From assembly GCA_038123275.1 (NCBI GenBank), contig JAYORG010000005.1, positions 1-64,000 of the forward strand: a stretch of 64,000 bases of DNA, given 5' to 3'. Shown piece by piece: positions 54,919-63,394 of this stretch. The DNA comes from CAJQHT01 sp038123275. Lineage in GTDB: Bacteria > Pseudomonadota > Alphaproteobacteria > Rickettsiales > UBA1997. The position numbers and the translations under genes are program-made. The first letter of the stretch is position 1. Every line of letters begins with the position of its first letter. The notes beneath the pieces are model-generated. The model was not told the origin of the DNA, did no database searches, and saw only the letters and a program-made list of their open reading frames with translations.

Positions 54919-55020
54919 TTAGCAACAACAGCAACAACAACAAGAGGCAGGACAAACGGCTTTTGCAGAATTAGACTGAGCTAATTTATTAAATAATATG
55001 TTAGAATTTAAATTATTCAT
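54919..55020 (-). CDS. Poly-cysteine leader peptide of the sulfur assimilation genes
   Basis: An ATG at 55020 opens a 33-codon ORF, MNNLNSNILFNKLAQSNSAK then AVCPAS and seven consecutive Cys codons (TGT TGT TGT TGC TGT TGT TGC), directly followed by TAA. Seven Cys in a row is very unlikely by chance in this AT-rich genome, where Cys is rare. It lies 72 nt upstream of cysG on the same strand, with a terminator-like hairpin between. The design matches leader peptides that sense charged-tRNA supply, here Cys-tRNA. Poly-Cys leaders are known in mycobacteria and relatives. No Shine-Dalgarno is visible, as for most genes here. The peptide itself probably has no other role. Confidence 0.85.
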   Translation of the reverse strand: MNNLNSNILFNKLAQSNSAKAVCPASCCCCCCC

Positions 55021-55095
55021 TACGTTTGTCAAAAAAGTTTATTTAAAAAAACTTTGGTTAAAATTTAAGTCCAGAGCACTTTAATTTAAATCTTT

Positions 55096-55527
55096 TTAAA
55101 AGTCAATAGCACTTACTGCTAATTGGTCTGCTATTTCATTGTATTTATTGCCAGAATGCCCCTTAACCCACTTCCATTCTATTTCATGCTTTGCGCTTTC
55201 TTTATCTAATTCTTGCCAAAATTCAATATTCTTTATTGGTTTCTTATTAGCACTTTTCCAACCATTCTTTTTCCAATTAAAAATCCACTTTGTAATACCA
55301 TCTTTAACGTAAGTACTGTCAGTATAAATAATGACTTTAGATGTTTTTTTCAAAGCTTTAAGGGCTTCTATTACAGCCTTAAGCTCCATTTGATTGTTAG
55401 TTGTATCTTTTTTTGAACCACTAATCTCTTTTTTATGTTCTTTATACAGCAAAACCGCTCCCCATCCACCTGGACCAGGATTTCCAGAACATGCTCCATC
55501 TGTGTAAATTTCTATTAAATTACTCAT
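55096..55527 (-). CDS. rnhA: Ribonuclease HI
   Basis: Degrades the RNA strand of RNA-DNA hybrids. 143 residues. The four acidic catalytic residues are present: Asp10 (IYTDGACSGNPGPGGWG), Glu48 (NNQMELKAVIEAL), Asp70 (VIIYTDSTYV) and Asp134 (NEIADQLA), plus the His of VKGHSGNKYN. It lies upstream of the poly-Cys leader in the same direction, so readthrough from rnhA into the sulfur genes is possible. Divergent from glmS across 94 nt. Confidence 0.97.
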   Translation of the reverse strand: MSNLIEIYTDGACSGNPGPGGWGAVLLYKEHKKEISGSKKDTTNNQMELKAVIEALKALKKTSKVIIYTDSTYVKDGITKWIFNWKKNGWKSANKKPIKNIEFWQELDKESAKHEIEWKWVKGHSGNKYNEIADQLAVSAIDF

Positions 55528-55621
55528 TAATTATTACAAAAGATTACTATTTACTTAGGTCCAAGGCTATTTTATCATTATTTTATCATTAGTTTTTTAA
55601 AAATTAACAAGATAATTTAAT

Positions 55622-57457
55622 ATGTGTGGAATTGTTGGCATTATTAGCAAAAATAACGTAGTTGAAAAAATTCTAGAAGGGCTAAAAAAGCTAGAATATC
55701 GTGGCTATGACTCGTCTGGAATATCTTTAATTCATGAAAATAAAATTAAAACCATAAAGAAAGAAGGTAAAATTGAAAATTTACAAAAAGCTATTAAGAA
55801 AAATAAAAACTTTAATTCTAATATTGCTATAGGACATACACGCTGGGCTACCCATGGCAAACCTAGTGAAGATAACTCTCATCCTCACTCTAGTCATAAT
55901 ATTTCTGTTGTTCATAATGGAATAATTGAAAACCACCAAGACATTAAAGAAAAATTAATTAAAGCTGGTGTTAAATTTATTAGCCAAACTGACAGTGAAA
56001 TTATTCCACATCTAATTTCCTTTTATTTAAAACAACATAGTGACATTAAAAAAGCAATATTCGCTGCTTTAAATGATATTGACGGTGCCTTTGCCCTTGG
56101 CATAACATTTAAAGACAATCCAGATCTACTAATTGGAGCCAAGAAAGGATCACCTTTAATTATTGGCTATAATAAAGATGAAAATTACATAGCATCTGAT
56201 TATTTTGCTCTAAATAGTTTTACCCATAATATTTCTTACTTACAGGATGGTGATGTAGCTTTTATAGCTAAAGATAAAGTTGACATTTTTGACTCAAAAG
56301 CAAAGTCCATTACCAGAAAAATTCAAAAAATCGATAAACATCTAGAAACCACCTCTAAAGGAAAGTATGAACATTTCATGTTAAAAGAAATTTTTGAACA
56401 ACCAAAAGTAGTTCAAGATAGCATAAATCAATATTTAGATGTTAAAAATAATCAAATAAATCTACCTAACTTTCCCTTCGACTTAAATAAGTTTAATAAA
56501 ATTACTATAGTTGCCTGTGGAACTTCCTACTACGCTGCCATGTCAGCAAAATATTTAATTGAATCTTTAGTAAAAATCAATGTTGCCATTGAGATTGCTT
56601 CTGAATTTCGCTATCGCGACATAGTATTCAATGAAGATAATCTTATGATATTTATCTCTCAATCTGGAGAAACTGCTGACACTATTGCTGCCTTAAAATT
56701 TGCCAAAGCAAATAAGCAAAAAATTCTTTCCATTGTCAATGTTGATCAAAGCACCATGACACATTTAAGCGATGGCGTCATTAGAACTGTTGCTGGAGTT
56801 GAAATTGGAGTTGCTTCAACCAAAGCATTTACTGCTCAATTAATGGTGTTGATATTATTTGCCATCAAAATGGCTGAAATTAAAAATACTATTAACATAA
56901 AAAAGAAAAAAGAATTAATTACTTCTATTAATAAAATTCCTAACTATTTAGATATTGCACTAAATAAAGAATCTCTAGACACTATAAAGCCAATTGCCAA
57001 ATATCTAAGTAAAGCTAAAAATATTCTTTATATTGGCCGTGGAATATCTTATCCAATTGCCTTAGAAGGAGCTTTAAAGTTAAAAGAACTTACCTATATT
57101 CCAACACAAGGAATAGCTTCTGGAGAGTTAAAACATGGTACAATAGCACTTGTTGACAAAAACTTACCAACTATTGTTATTGCTCCAAATAATAAATTAT
57201 TTGAAAAATCAGCATCAAATATACAAGAAATTTCTGCCAGAGAAGGTAAAATAATTTTAATAAGTGATAATGAAGGCATAAATAAATTAAAAAATTTAGC
57301 CTTTAAATCAATTGCATTGCCAAAAAGTGATGATATTATTTCTGAATTACTACTTAGTGCAATTCCAACACAATTAATTGCTTATTACACTGCACTTTTT
57401 AAAGGTAATGATGTTGATCAACCAAGGAATTTAGCTAAGTCAGTAACTGTTGAATAA
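55622..57457 (+). CDS. glmS: Glutamine-fructose-6-phosphate aminotransferase
   Basis: Makes glucosamine 6-phosphate, the entry to UDP-GlcNAc for peptidoglycan (MurB) and lipid A (LpxC). 611 residues. Cys2 (MCGIVGI) is the glutaminase nucleophile, followed by LEYRGYDSSGI and GHTRWATHGKPSEDNSHPH. Two SIS sugar-isomerase domains follow (TIVACGTSYYAAMSAKYLIE, ISQSGETADT; YIGRGISYPIALEGALKLKE). The C-terminus DQPRNLAKSVTVE is invariant in the family. It is followed by an outer-membrane protein gene after 14 nt. Confidence 0.98.
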   Translation: MCGIVGIISKNNVVEKILEGLKKLEYRGYDSSGISLIHENKIKTIKKEGKIENLQKAIKKNKNFNSNIAIGHTRWATHGKPSEDNSHPHSSHNISVVHNGIIENHQDIKEKLIKAGVKFISQTDSEIIPHLISFYLKQHSDIKKAIFAALNDIDGAFALGITFKDNPDLLIGAKKGSPLIIGYNKDENYIASDYFALNSFTHNISYLQDGDVAFIAKDKVDIFDSKAKSITRKIQKIDKHLETTSKGKYEHFMLKEIFEQPKVVQDSINQYLDVKNNQINLPNFPFDLNKFNKITIVACGTSYYAAMSAKYLIESLVKINVAIEIASEFRYRDIVFNEDNLMIFISQSGETADTIAALKFAKANKQKILSIVNVDQSTMTHLSDGVIRTVAGVEIGVASTKAFTAQLMVLILFAIKMAEIKNTINIKKKKELITSINKIPNYLDIALNKESLDTIKPIAKYLSKAKNILYIGRGISYPIALEGALKLKELTYIPTQGIASGELKHGTIALVDKNLPTIVIAPNNKLFEKSASNIQEISAREGKIILISDNEGINKLKNLAFKSIALPKSDDIISELLLSAIPTQLIAYYTALFKGNDVDQPRNLAKSVTVE

Positions 57458-57471
57458 GCTAAACTTTAATA

Positions 57472-58401
57472 ATGATTAGACTTTTTACTACCACTATAAT
57501 AGTTTTTATTATTCTTGCTCAAACCTCTTTTGCTTTAACTAAAAAAGAAATGATATCACAATATCCAAAACTAGCTGCAACCCAAAGCTACTATACACTG
57601 CCAAAATTAAATAAAGGATTAAATAATACACAAAATTCCTTGGATGGCTACTATAATAATCAATATCGTGGTCCAAGAAAAATTAAACATAATGAAAATA
57701 GTTATTCAAATATCAGAACCTATCTTGAGCTTGGCATTAGAGGAGCATTTGTTAATGACACCAAAATAAAACAATCTCAAGAAAGAGAAGGAGAAATTTT
57801 AACAATTCCATACACTATTGAGGCTATGGAATCAAACACCATAAAGTTTGATCCTGGATATGGGGGATCATTAAAAATGGGATTTGATGGAAATAAAAAT
57901 AGATATGAGCTTGAATTTTCTTATGAAAAAAGCTCTATGAAAAAATGGCATTTCCAAGATAAAAATATAATAATTGCAGATGTTCCTACTAATTTACCAT
58001 ATTCCGAAGGAAAATATAAAGAATCAACATTATCTGTTTTTAGCTTTTATTTAAATTATTATCGTGACTTTTTTGAATATAGTTTAATATCACCCTATAT
58101 AGGAGCTGGAATAGGAACTTCTAATGTTAAATTTAGATCTGGATCAGTATCTTGGGGAGATGAAGAAGAAAATATTGATGGTATAGTAAATTCATTTGAC
58201 ACAGCCGGAAGTTATCAGATAATTTTAGGTACTAGAATTAAAATAAATAACGATCGTAAAATTAATATAAATTATCGCTATCGTGGACTAATTAATGATA
58301 TAACCATGGAAACTGTTGGCTCAGTTGATGAAGATGGAAATGAAATAGCGGCTAACAACCCTTATAACTTTAGTTACTCTGCTCATATAGCTGAAATATA
58401 A
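57472..58401 (+). CDS. Outer-membrane beta-barrel protein (surface-antigen-like)
   Basis: 309 residues. Residues 1-22 form a signal peptide (RLFTTTIIVFIILAQTSFA). Residues from about 80 to the end alternate polar and hydrophobic/aromatic residues with short turns, the pattern of an 8- to 10-strand barrel (NIRTYLELGIRGAFV, NRYELEFSYEKSSMKKWHF, SPYIGAGIGTSNVKF, INYRYRGL). The YIGAGIG block resembles the surface-antigen/Omp family of Rickettsiales. The extreme C-terminus lacks the usual final aromatic residue. Probably co-transcribed with glmS. Confidence 0.75.
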   Translation: MIRLFTTTIIVFIILAQTSFALTKKEMISQYPKLAATQSYYTLPKLNKGLNNTQNSLDGYYNNQYRGPRKIKHNENSYSNIRTYLELGIRGAFVNDTKIKQSQEREGEILTIPYTIEAMESNTIKFDPGYGGSLKMGFDGNKNRYELEFSYEKSSMKKWHFQDKNIIIADVPTNLPYSEGKYKESTLSVFSFYLNYYRDFFEYSLISPYIGAGIGTSNVKFRSGSVSWGDEEENIDGIVNSFDTAGSYQIILGTRIKINNDRKININYRYRGLINDITMETVGSVDEDGNEIAANNPYNFSYSAHIAEI

Positions 58402-58431
58402 TACCAATTTTTATTTTAAAATATTTAAAAA

Positions 58432-59901
58432 GTGAGAGCACAAATAAAAGATAACAATATTGAATCAAATGAATCACAAGCGATAAAAAGAGCTGATTTA
58501 TTTAATCTTGAGGCTGAGCAAGTGATACTTGGCAGTATCATAATTAATAATGAATATATTCATAGAATTTCTGAATTTCTAGCGCCAGAATATTTTTATG
58601 AACCAGCTCATCAAAAAATTTATACTCAAATTCTACATAATATTAATAAAGTTAATATTATCGCCAATGAGGTAACTTTAAAGCAATTCTTTGAAAATAA
58701 CGAAACTATATCATCCCTAGGAGGTGCTCTTTACCTTTCAACCTTACTTACAAAAGCAACAGGCATTATCGACATATCTGATTACGCTCACCTAATTTAT
58801 GACTTAGCTTTAAAACGCGAATTAGTAATTATTGGTGAAGATATTGTAAATAATACCTACAAAGCCGATGACCAAACAAGCGCTGAAGAACAAATTGAAT
58901 TAGCTGAAGGTAACTTATTCAACCTAGTACATCAAGGATCCGCTAGCAGTGATTTTAGAAATATATCACATTCTTTAAATGAAACCTTAGAAAAAACCCT
59001 AATTGCCAAACAAAGAGACGGTCATATTAGTGGCATTTCTACTGGACTATCTGAATTAGATACAATGCTAAGTGGTATGCAAGATTCTGATCTTATTATT
59101 TTAGCTGGAAGGCCAAGTATGGGAAAAACTGCTTTAGCAATTAATATTGCCGTTAATGCCTGTAAAGCTTTAAATCCAGATGGGGTAGAAAAATCAGATA
59201 AAAAAGCAGTCGGATTTTTCTCTTTAGAAATGTCATCAGATCAACTATCATCTAGAATTTTATCTATGGAAACCAGCATTAATGCTACAAAATTTAGAAC
59301 TGGAGATATTAATGAAGAAGAATGGCAAGCAGTTACACAAAGAAGTTCTGAAATTGCCCAAATGCCATTTTTTATTGATGATACTCCAGCTCTGTCAATT
59401 GCGGCTATTAGAACCAGAACCAGAAGATTAGTTAGAAAACATAATTTAGGCTTTTTACTAATTGATTACTTACAACTAATTCGCGGATCCTCTAAGAGAT
59501 CGGAACAAAATAGAGTTCAAGAAATATCTGAAATTACCCAAGGGTTAAAGGCAATTGCAAAAGAATTTAATATTCCTGTAATTGCCTTATCACAACTTTC
59601 TCGTGCCGTTGAACAAAGAGAAGATAAAAGACCACAACTTTCTGATTTAAGAGAATCTGGATCAATTGAGCAAGATGCTGATGTAGTAGCCTTTATTTAT
59701 CGTGAAAGCTATTACTTCGAGCGAAAAAGACCAGATGAAGAAGATAGCGATAAATTTACTCTTTGGAAAGATACAATGAATAAAATTCGTAATATCTCAG
59801 AGGTAATTATTGCCAAACAAAGAAATGGCCCTATTGGCAATGTTAGGCTTTATTTTGACCCTGAATTCACCAGGTTTAACAATTTAGATCTGAACCATTA
59901 A
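58432..59901 (+). CDS. dnaB: Replicative DNA helicase
   Basis: Hexameric 5'-3' helicase at the replication fork. 489 residues from a GTG at 58432. The N-terminal domain starts at LFNLEAEQVILGSIIINN (24-41). The RecA-like motor carries Walker A AGRPSMGKTALAINIA, ending in the usual lysine-threonine, then FFSLEMSSDQLSSRIL, the Walker B region LLIDYLQLIRGS and LSQLSRAVEQREDKRPQLSD with the DLRESGSIEQDAD block. No intein is seen. It is convergent with the PP2C-like gene, with 10 nt between. Confidence 0.97.
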   Translation: MRAQIKDNNIESNESQAIKRADLFNLEAEQVILGSIIINNEYIHRISEFLAPEYFYEPAHQKIYTQILHNINKVNIIANEVTLKQFFENNETISSLGGALYLSTLLTKATGIIDISDYAHLIYDLALKRELVIIGEDIVNNTYKADDQTSAEEQIELAEGNLFNLVHQGSASSDFRNISHSLNETLEKTLIAKQRDGHISGISTGLSELDTMLSGMQDSDLIILAGRPSMGKTALAINIAVNACKALNPDGVEKSDKKAVGFFSLEMSSDQLSSRILSMETSINATKFRTGDINEEEWQAVTQRSSEIAQMPFFIDDTPALSIAAIRTRTRRLVRKHNLGFLLIDYLQLIRGSSKRSEQNRVQEISEITQGLKAIAKEFNIPVIALSQLSRAVEQREDKRPQLSDLRESGSIEQDADVVAFIYRESYYFERKRPDEEDSDKFTLWKDTMNKIRNISEVIIAKQRNGPIGNVRLYFDPEFTRFNNLDLNH

Positions 59902-59911
59902 ACATCAATAT

Positions 59912-62900
59912 CTAGGCAGCACGTGCCGTTAGGCCAACTCTTGAACTAACAAAACTTTTACTTGGAAAAGCAGATGGACTCAATATATCGTCTTGCATGG
60001 TAGTTCTTTGAATAGACTTTTGAGCATCATTAGCATTAGTTTTTAACATTTCACTAAGCGATAACCATTGCAAATCTTCACTAGAATAACTTGTTGATTT
60101 TGGCGCCCAAATTGCTGATTTATTTTTTGTATTATCATGACCATATATTGCTCCATCAGATGCTCTAAATCTAACAAAACCTTTCTGATGAAAATATTTA
60201 GCTATTTCTTGTTTTGCTAATTTCATACCTTTTTCTTTAATTAAATTATCTATGTTAACAAAATTATCCTTTGGTCCAAATCCAGTAATAGTTTCATGCA
60301 CCGGGAAGCTACTTGAAACCCAACCTTTAGTAGCTCTATCATACCTTAAAAACCTATTATTGGGAGGAAAAACTTCACTAACATTTAGCCCTCTTTTTTT
60401 GACCATAGACGACCCTCTAAAAATGCTTGAAGACCTGTACTTATCAACTATATTAACCCTTAATCCTAAGCCACGATAAGATGTATTAGGATTAAAATCA
60501 TCACTTTTACTATCAATTCCTCTATTAAAACTCTGCAACCTTGTATCATGTTTTGAACCTAATTTTTCATCATAAACATGGTCAATTATAGCTTCATATT
60601 TTCTCTTATTATTTTTCATCATATTAAGATGCATTGCCATATAATCCAAACAATTTTGTGAAACCTCATCTTCTTTATCCTTGTCAAGAGCATGACCATC
60701 AAATACAAAACCTAAAACTCCTTTTGCGCTACTAGATAATGTTGCTCCACTAAAAGAACAAGTGCTTACAGAAATATTATCCGTAGAACCACTATTATTA
60801 GCATCATCAACTAAATATTTTGCCAACTCTTGATTACCACTTTTCATTCTTATTTTTTTAGATAAAATATTAGAGTTTTTCCCAACAACCTCATGATTTA
60901 CCGATGCATCTTTTAATCTTTGTGTATTATTGCTTTTAAAATTAGTAACAAACTCACAATTATCACTCTTCATGTGATCGGTAAGACCATCACAAGCATT
61001 AACTATAGTAAATTCACAATCATTTATATATTCTGCATCTATAGAATCTTCAATATTAAATACTGTAATATCTGGACTTCTAAGCAAAAGATCTTTGCCT
61101 TTCACCTTACAATATCCATCTCCAATAGAGGCTCCCATACCTAGACCCAATACACGATTACCAACTATCTCTCCGCCTTGTGATTGAATATGTTTTTGAA
61201 TTCTATCCAAACTAAGATCATGATCTTGTGTAAGTAAAAAAACAAAAGGCTTTTTCTCCTTCTTATTCTTTACAACCAAATAGACTCTAGAATCTCCAAG
61301 ATTAGCTATTGTAATTTCCTTCTTTTTAGGATCAAAATAATACATAGCAGCAGTAGTACCTGAATCCTGATTTTTATTATGCTCAACCATTGCAAAAAAT
61401 CTCTTTCTTAGATACTCTTCAGGGTTATCAATGTCAACTTGAGCTAGTCCCATCTCATCCCCCTGACCATCTCTATCTCCCATTATCTCGGCTGCAGAAA
61501 ATTTATAGTTATCATCATCCTTAACTGCAAAATATCCCCTACTTCTAGCCAAACGTATTGAATCATAGTCATGATTGCGATCTTTTGCTATTTTTATATT
61601 ACGATCTCTTATTAACCCAACGTCATTATCTGTTAATACTATTGCATATTCTTTTATTTTATCAGAATCATAATCATACCCGCTTCTACTACCAATTCCA
61701 AGGCGCAAAATATTTCCATTTTCATCCAGCGGAATATGTTTCTTTCTAACTTCCTCTCCCTCTCTTTTTGTAACTACTCCATAATTAACCTTATAGAAAT
61801 TAGCCGCCTCTATAGCCGACTCCAAACTATAAAACCTCATATAATAATAATTATGCCCTTTATGTCTTAGATAACTAACTCTTGGCACCCTATTTCTTAA
61901 ATACCTAAAATTTCGATCTGCTAAACTGGATTTTCTAGGATCCTTAAAAATTGATCCAGATAGAATCTTGCCCTTATTATCCTTTTCATCTAAATAAGTC
62001 TCATTAACCAAATTACTATCTGATAACTTCTTTACTACACCTTTATTATTAACCATTACAATTTTATCCTTTACGGGTAATTGTATTTTATAAAGTCTTA
62101 CTATATCCAACCAAGAACCATCTTCACTTGGATTAAACCTTCCTATCGAATTAGTAACTCTTCTATTTCCTTTGTTGTAATAATCATAATAACCAAGAAA
62201 TCCAGTTATCGTCTCCATAGAGCTAGTTGCTCTTGCTTTATTACCATCATCTGCTTTTTCTGATTTCATATAAGCATTCCCTCCTGGCCATGAATCACGA
62301 CTGCAATCTACAACACTATATAATTCACAATTATCATATTTTTGTCCATATGAGGATGGGTGGCATAGCTGAGTTCTACCTCCATCATTTAATGAAGATT
62401 TTGTTATAAGATCCACATGACCAAATCTTTGTTTATTATCAATGTCTCTATTTTGATATGGATCATAATAAATGGCTGCAATATTTTTTAACTTATTAGA
62501 ATATTTTTTAAGCAAAGCCTCTAATGCTATTTTTAAATGAACCTCTAAATCCTCTTCAAACTTTCCTGAAAATATTCCATATCCAATATTAGGTAGAGTT
62601 ATAAAAGCCTTCTTACCTTTTCTTTTAGCACCGTTATTAGCATAAATTAATGTTGGTAATAATCTCCTCTCATAAAGCTTATTAAACGCTTTTTGATCTA
62701 TTTTTTGCCCCTTTCCACCCTTCGTAACTTCAGCTAAATCAGATCCAGCACCACTGCTTTGAAGTAAAGCTCCTGGAGTATAAAGCAAAGTTCCCAAGAA
62801 CGGCTTATCATGAATATCTCTTGCACCCAATGCTCCATATTTACCATTATCATAAAACGTAGCTGGAACAACAAAACTAATATCTCCAATTATAGATAAC

Positions 62901-63292
62901 TCATGCTGATTCCAATCAATAGCAGGATCAGAAGCTACCATGAACTTAGTAAAATATTTTGGCTTTTTAGTTTGAATTAATAATTCTAGGAATTGTTCAT
63001 CTGTTAATTCACAAGCCAATTCAGCAGCATCTTGTCTCATCTTAGAGGTCATTGATGCCGATCCAGCATCTGAAGATTGCACTGTATATTCAAAATAATC
63101 ACTATGATGTGATAAAATGTCATCAAAATGCTGATGCCTAGCATATCTTAGAATATTGTAAGCAAAAAAAGCTCCCATTAACTCTAAATTAGACATAAGA
63201 AGCTTTTTATATGCCTTAATTTTTTCTAAAACACGATCACTTGCAACTATTCGATAATTTCTTCTATTATGGTTAAATGAAGACTTAGACAT
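59912..63292 (-). CDS. Large multidomain protein with PP2C phosphatase motifs in permuted order, candidate effector
   Basis: 1126 residues, no signal peptide or membrane segment. Residues about 100-370 form one domain (PNIGYGIFSGKFEEDLEVHL, SWPGGNAYM, DDGNKARATSSM); I think similar motifs occur in Legionella-type effectors with macro-like folds, but I am unsure. PP2C motifs follow: SGTTA (644-648), NLGDSRVYL (665-672), LTQDHDLS (687-694), SIGDGYCK (722-729), ACDGLTD (766-772) and GSTDNISV (835-842). The DGH motif that should be N-terminal comes last, FVFDGHALD at 862-870. Metal-binding Asp865, Asp768 and Asp838 are all present. Residues about 935-1085 match the neighbouring gene ending at 63395. 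Confidence 0.75.
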   Translation of the reverse strand: MSKSSFNHNRRNYRIVASDRVLEKIKAYKKLLMSNLELMGAFFAYNILRYARHQHFDDILSHHSDYFEYTVQSSDAGSASMTSKMRQDAAELACELTDEQFLELLIQTKKPKYFTKFMVASDPAIDWNQHELSIIGDISFVVPATFYDNGKYGALGARDIHDKPFLGTLLYTPGALLQSSGAGSDLAEVTKGGKGQKIDQKAFNKLYERRLLPTLIYANNGAKRKGKKAFITLPNIGYGIFSGKFEEDLEVHLKIALEALLKKYSNKLKNIAAIYYDPYQNRDIDNKQRFGHVDLITKSSLNDGGRTQLCHPSSYGQKYDNCELYSVVDCSRDSWPGGNAYMKSEKADDGNKARATSSMETITGFLGYYDYYNKGNRRVTNSIGRFNPSEDGSWLDIVRLYKIQLPVKDKIVMVNNKGVVKKLSDSNLVNETYLDEKDNKGKILSGSIFKDPRKSSLADRNFRYLRNRVPRVSYLRHKGHNYYYMRFYSLESAIEAANFYKVNYGVVTKREGEEVRKKHIPLDENGNILRLGIGSRSGYDYDSDKIKEYAIVLTDNDVGLIRDRNIKIAKDRNHDYDSIRLARSRGYFAVKDDDNYKFSAAEIMGDRDGQGDEMGLAQVDIDNPEEYLRKRFFAMVEHNKNQDSGTTAAMYYFDPKKKEITIANLGDSRVYLVVKNKKEKKPFVFLLTQDHDLSLDRIQKHIQSQGGEIVGNRVLGLGMGASIGDGYCKVKGKDLLLRSPDITVFNIEDSIDAEYINDCEFTIVNACDGLTDHMKSDNCEFVTNFKSNNTQRLKDASVNHEVVGKNSNILSKKIRMKSGNQELAKYLVDDANNSGSTDNISVSTCSFSGATLSSSAKGVLGFVFDGHALDKDKEDEVSQNCLDYMAMHLNMMKNNKRKYEAIIDHVYDEKLGSKHDTRLQSFNRGIDSKSDDFNPNTSYRGLGLRVNIVDKYRSSSIFRGSSMVKKRGLNVSEVFPPNNRFLRYDRATKGWVSSSFPVHETITGFGPKDNFVNIDNLIKEKGMKLAKQEIAKYFHQKGFVRFRASDGAIYGHDNTKNKSAIWAPKSTSYSSEDLQWLSLSEMLKTNANDAQKSIQRTTMQDDILSPSAFPSKSFVSSRVGLTARAA

Positions 63293-63394
63293 AAATATTT
63301 ATTAAAACTAGAACTTGCGCAAAACAGTTTCCAAAAAAGTCTGATAAATTAATAATAAAGACTCTTCCCTAGGTACTGTTAATTTTAAGTAACT

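Larger units (their letters stand above)
54862..55020 (-). promoter_or_regulatory. Candidate cysteine-responsive transcription attenuator
   Basis: Combines the poly-Cys ORF with the downstream terminator. GCTA (54923-54920, last Cys codon plus start of the stop codon) could pair with TAGC (54905-54902) in the 5' arm and loop of the terminator. If the ribosome stalls early in the Cys run this pairing is free to form and would block the terminator. If it reaches the stop codon it covers GCTA and the terminator forms. The alternative stem is only 4 bp, so the structural part is inference. I could not place a promoter in the 75 nt between rnhA and the leader. Confidence 0.65.

Noticed and set aside
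55027..55032. TTGACA on the minus strand just before the poly-Cys leader, as a -35 box
   Set aside because: A -10 box at normal spacing would fall inside the leader ORF and the transcript would start after its ATG. No good -10 is present.
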